Of a DNA stretch of 9,173 bases, positions 7,676-9,173 are shown piece after piece. The translations under genes were made by a program, and so were the position numbers. Each line of letters starts with the position of its first letter. The stretch's first letter is position 1. The DNA comes from Gemmatimonadota bacterium (GTDB lineage: Bacteria; Orphanbacterota; Orphanbacteria; Orphanbacterales; Orphanbacteraceae), in NCBI GenBank assembly GCA_013002425.1, contig JABDJQ010000217.1, positions 1 through 9,173 on the forward strand, written 5' to 3'. Under the pieces are notes generated by a model, which made no database searches, had not been told where the DNA came from, and was given only the letters and a program-made list of their open reading frames with translations.

Positions 7676-7680
7676 CTCCT
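7676..7680 (-). promoter_or_regulatory. Ribosome-binding site overlapping a stop codon (PepSY-like gene)
   Basis: AGGAG, shared with the TAG stop of the SH3b-barrel gene, lies 5 nt before the ATG at 7670. It selects this start over the nearby ATG codons at 7661 and 7655, and over any longer in-frame extension into the upstream gene. Confidence 0.8.
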
Positions 7681-8539
7681 AGAAGATCAGCGCCGTGCCG
7701 ACCGTGAATACGTAGTTGTTGTTCGTGCGCCGCGCCGCGTCGAAGCCCGAGTCGAACCGGTAGTTCCGCAGATCCCACCGGAACGCCGTGTGCTTGCTTA
7801 AGAAAAACATCGTGCCGGCGCCGTAGTTCGTGCTCGGTTCCGTGCGCCCGCGGAAGATGCTCGAGCCGATGCCGGCGCTTACGAACGGAACGAGCCGGCG
7901 CCCCGGCAGCAGTTTCAGATTCAGATTCATTTCGTAGAAGAGCATGTGGAACTCCTCCGCTTCGAGCGTCAGGTCGAACAGGCTCTCCACGATTTCCGCG
8001 GGCCGGTTGATGTGCGTCCACGCGACGCCGCCCTCGACTTCGAGAAAGTCGAACAGGTAGTACCCGAGGCGCCCGCCGGCGATGACCGAGTTCGACTTGC
8101 GGTCGAACGAGTAACCCCCTGCGTAGCCCGTGAGAACGTACGATCCGATGCGCGAAAAGAGGCGTGGGTTCGGTCTGAACTCGAGATCGGAGAGATCGTC
8201 GAATTCGTAACAGAGCGACGAGTGGATCCAGCCTGTCTCCGTGCCCGAGAGCCGGATGTTGTTCCAGTCGCCCTTCTTCGCGATCACTTCGAATGTCGGC
8301 CCTTTTTTCAGGATCGCGACGATCGCGAACTGGTTGCCCGGCCCGCTTCGTATGACGTTGTTGTCGTCGTACGCGAGCATCACTTTGCGGACCCCTACCG
8401 GCGCGTCATCACTCGCGTCCGCGCCAGGCATGGCGTCCGCGCCAGGATTCGCGTCCGCGCCGATCACGGGCGCCGGCGCGAGGAATCCGGTCAGGACGAG
8501 CGCGAGAACGGCCGCCCGTATGGAAATCGTTCGTTTCAT
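7679..8539 (-). CDS. SH3b-domain outer-membrane beta-barrel protein
   Basis: A 286-residue exported protein with two domains. Residues 1-28 form a Sec signal peptide (MKRT, hydrophobic core AAVLALVLTGFL, likely cut after VIGA). Residues 28-48 are a Gly-Ala-Asp repeat linker. Residues about 50-110 read as a bacterial SH3 domain: the pattern VIRSGPGNQFAIVAILKKG, then GDWNNIRL and TGWIHSSL, is the classic SH3b signature. Residues about 128-286 are a barrel with alternating strands, the segment FRWDLRNYRFDS and a C-terminal strand FTVGTALIF ending in Phe, the usual BAM signal. The barrel resembles the outer-membrane domain found in myxobacteria and some gammaproteobacteria next to ExbB/ExbD genes; that link is from memory. 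SH3b domains commonly bind peptidoglycan or peptides, so it may tie the outer membrane to the wall (inference). AGGGA lies 8 nt before the ATG. Confidence 0.92.
   Translation of the reverse strand: MKRTISIRAAVLALVLTGFLAPAPVIGADANPGADAMPGADASDDAPVGVRKVMLAYDDNNVIRSGPGNQFAIVAILKKGPTFEVIAKKGDWNNIRLSGTETGWIHSSLCYEFDDLSDLEFRPNPRLFSRIGSYVLTGYAGGYSFDRKSNSVIAGGRLGYYLFDFLEVEGGVAWTHINRPAEIVESLFDLTLEAEEFHMLFYEMNLNLKLLPGRRLVPFVSAGIGSSIFRGRTEPSTNYGAGTMFFLSKHTAFRWDLRNYRFDSGFDAARRTNNNYVFTVGTALIF
8415..8461 (-). repeat. 18-bp imperfect in-frame tandem repeat, about 2.6 copies
   Basis: Units at 8415-8432 and 8433-8450 share 16 of 18 bases or close to it, and 8451-8461 matches the first 11 bases again. They encode Gly-Ala-Asp-Ala-x-Pro repeats at about residues 27-43 of the SH3b-barrel protein, directly after the signal peptide, so the repeat sets the length of the linker before the SH3b domain. 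Confidence 0.9.
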
Positions 8540-8556
8540 CGATACCGTCCCTGTCT

Positions 8557-9173
8557 TTAGAGCAGCCTGTACGAAAGCGATGCTCTGGCGATCCAGTTTT
8601 GAAAGCGGCTCCTCTCGCTCACGATTTCGTCACCATCCCGGTGATCCGTATCGAGCGAGAAGAAGACCGACTCGACTTCTCCACGAAATGAAAACTTTCC
8701 GCCGATCCCCTGCTGCAGCGAAAAGCCCGCGCCCCCGATCCATTCGTCGATGGGGGCGAAATCGACCCGCACGGTTTCGCTCGTGCCCTCGATCGCGTAC
8801 TCGACGAACGAAGGCTCGTAGCGCATGCCGAGATGCCCGGCGCTCGCGACGAGACCGAACGACGTGGCCGCGCGCCGAAAGAGCGTGAATCCGCCCGTCA
8901 TCTGCACCGACTGCAAAACGACATCGGACGATTCGTTCGCGCCGAGAGCCGCGCCGGCAAAGCCCGCGTCCTGCGTCGTGCCCGTTCGCCAGAAGCGCGT
9001 GCCGGCATGAAACCGCCCGAATCGCGCGTTCAGTTCCGCGCCCCATACCGGGTGCGGGCCGCGCGCCCAGGCGAAGTCGCCGAGCGCTTCGTCGAACAGA
9101 ATCGCGCCCGCGAGGGGCGCCACCGTGAACCGCGCGTCTTCCGCCAGAGCATGCGTCGCCATGGCCGGCGTCC
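8557..9173 (-). CDS. Outer-membrane beta-barrel protein (5' partial)
   Basis: Likely a small outer-membrane beta-barrel, with function beyond that unknown. The visible part has 201 residues counted from the Met codon at 9162. Reading stays open upstream of that Met to the window edge (Thr-Pro-Ala-Met-Ala-Thr-His-Ala-Leu-Ala, then Glu-Asp). This looks like the end of a signal peptide with an Ala-Leu-Ala cleavage site, so the true start probably lies beyond 9173. No Shine-Dalgarno sequence precedes the 9162 ATG. The mature chain alternates short amphipathic strands with Gly and aromatic residues (for example GGFTLF, FGLVASAGHLGMRY, GGAGFSLQQGIGGKFSFRGEVESVFFSL) and ends in a typical last strand, RASLSYRLL. 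The final residue is Leu, where Phe is more usual. The fold is inferred from this strand pattern; the exact family is not recognised. The next gene starts 17 nt downstream, which places it in the same operon. Confidence 0.85.
   Translation of the reverse strand, partial: TPAMATHALAEDARFTVAPLAGAILFDEALGDFAWARGPHPVWGAELNARFGRFHAGTRFWRTGTTQDAGFAGAALGANESSDVVLQSVQMTGGFTLFRRAATSFGLVASAGHLGMRYEPSFVEYAIEGTSETVRVDFAPIDEWIGGAGFSLQQGIGGKFSFRGEVESVFFSLDTDHRDGDEIVSERSRFQNWIARASLSYRLL

Larger units (their letters stand above)
1..9173 (-). other. Single envelope-machine operon (partial at both ends)
   Basis: All eight genes point the same way. Distances from stop to next start, in transcription order, are 17, 8, 2 and 3 nt, then a 1-nt overlap, a 4-nt overlap and a 2-nt gap. 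There is no room for an internal terminator between genes. The first gene lacks its 5' end and the last its 3' end, so promoter and terminator lie outside the window. The order barrel, SH3b-barrel, PepSY-like, coiled coil, giant TPR, TPR lipoprotein, small protein, proton channel suggests a trans-envelope complex. Confidence 0.88.

Noticed and set aside
7062..8021. Longer start for the PepSY-like gene
   Set aside because: The extension would read through the SH3b-barrel gene in another frame with Arg/His-rich nonsense, and would bury the signal peptide; the 7670 ATG has a good ribosome-binding site.
8540..8556. Promoter or terminator in the largest intergenic gap
   Set aside because: Only 17 nt, with no hairpin plus T-run and no room for -35/-10 elements; it holds just the ribosome-binding site of the next gene.
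8557..9162. Met at 9162 as the true start of the first barrel gene
   Set aside because: No Shine-Dalgarno sequence precedes it, the frame is open upstream, and only the end of a signal peptide follows it, so the gene is most likely cut by the window edge.

Overview
The window is a stretch of densely packed, G+C-rich (roughly two-thirds by eye) bacterial DNA. All eight genes lie on the minus strand, so transcription runs from high to low coordinates. The gene products are envelope proteins: Sec signal peptides, a lipobox lipoprotein, two outer-membrane beta-barrels and a proton-channel subunit. This means a diderm (Gram-negative-type) organism. The gene set resembles that of Myxococcota and of other high-GC, largely uncultured diderm lineages, but nothing in the window fixes the phylum.

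Layout in transcription order: (1) 9173-8557, outer-membrane beta-barrel protein, 5' end cut by the window; (2) 8539-7679, SH3b domain fused to an outer-membrane barrel; (3) 7670-7062, secreted PepSY-like protein; (4) 7059-6211, signal-anchored periplasmic coiled-coil protein with a beta-rich C-terminus; (5) 6207-1465, 1580-residue periplasmic TPR protein with two coiled-coil blocks, resembling myxobacterial AgmU/GltD; (6) 1465-629, TPR lipoprotein resembling AglT/GltE; (7) 632-318, 104-residue exported protein of unknown family; (8) 315-1, N-terminal part of a MotA/TolQ/ExbB proton-channel subunit, which continues outside the window. Gaps are 17, 8, 2 and 3 nt, then overlaps of 1 and 4 nt, then a 2-nt gap. 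About 32 bases in total are non-coding, so this is one operon extending past both window edges. No promoter, terminator, RNA gene, mobile element or CRISPR array is visible.

How they may work together (inference): an ExbB/TolQ-type inner-membrane motor is powered by the proton gradient. Periplasmic TPR and coiled-coil proteins would carry force or assemble the complex across the periplasm. The TPR lipoprotein and the two barrels would form the outer-membrane end, with the SH3b domain possibly touching peptidoglycan. This is the general plan of the Agl/Glt gliding and spore-coat export machinery of Myxococcus and of related uncharacterised ExbB/ExbD/TPR/barrel operons in other Proteobacteria. 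The least explained members, and the best candidates for new biology, are genes 3, 4 and 7.
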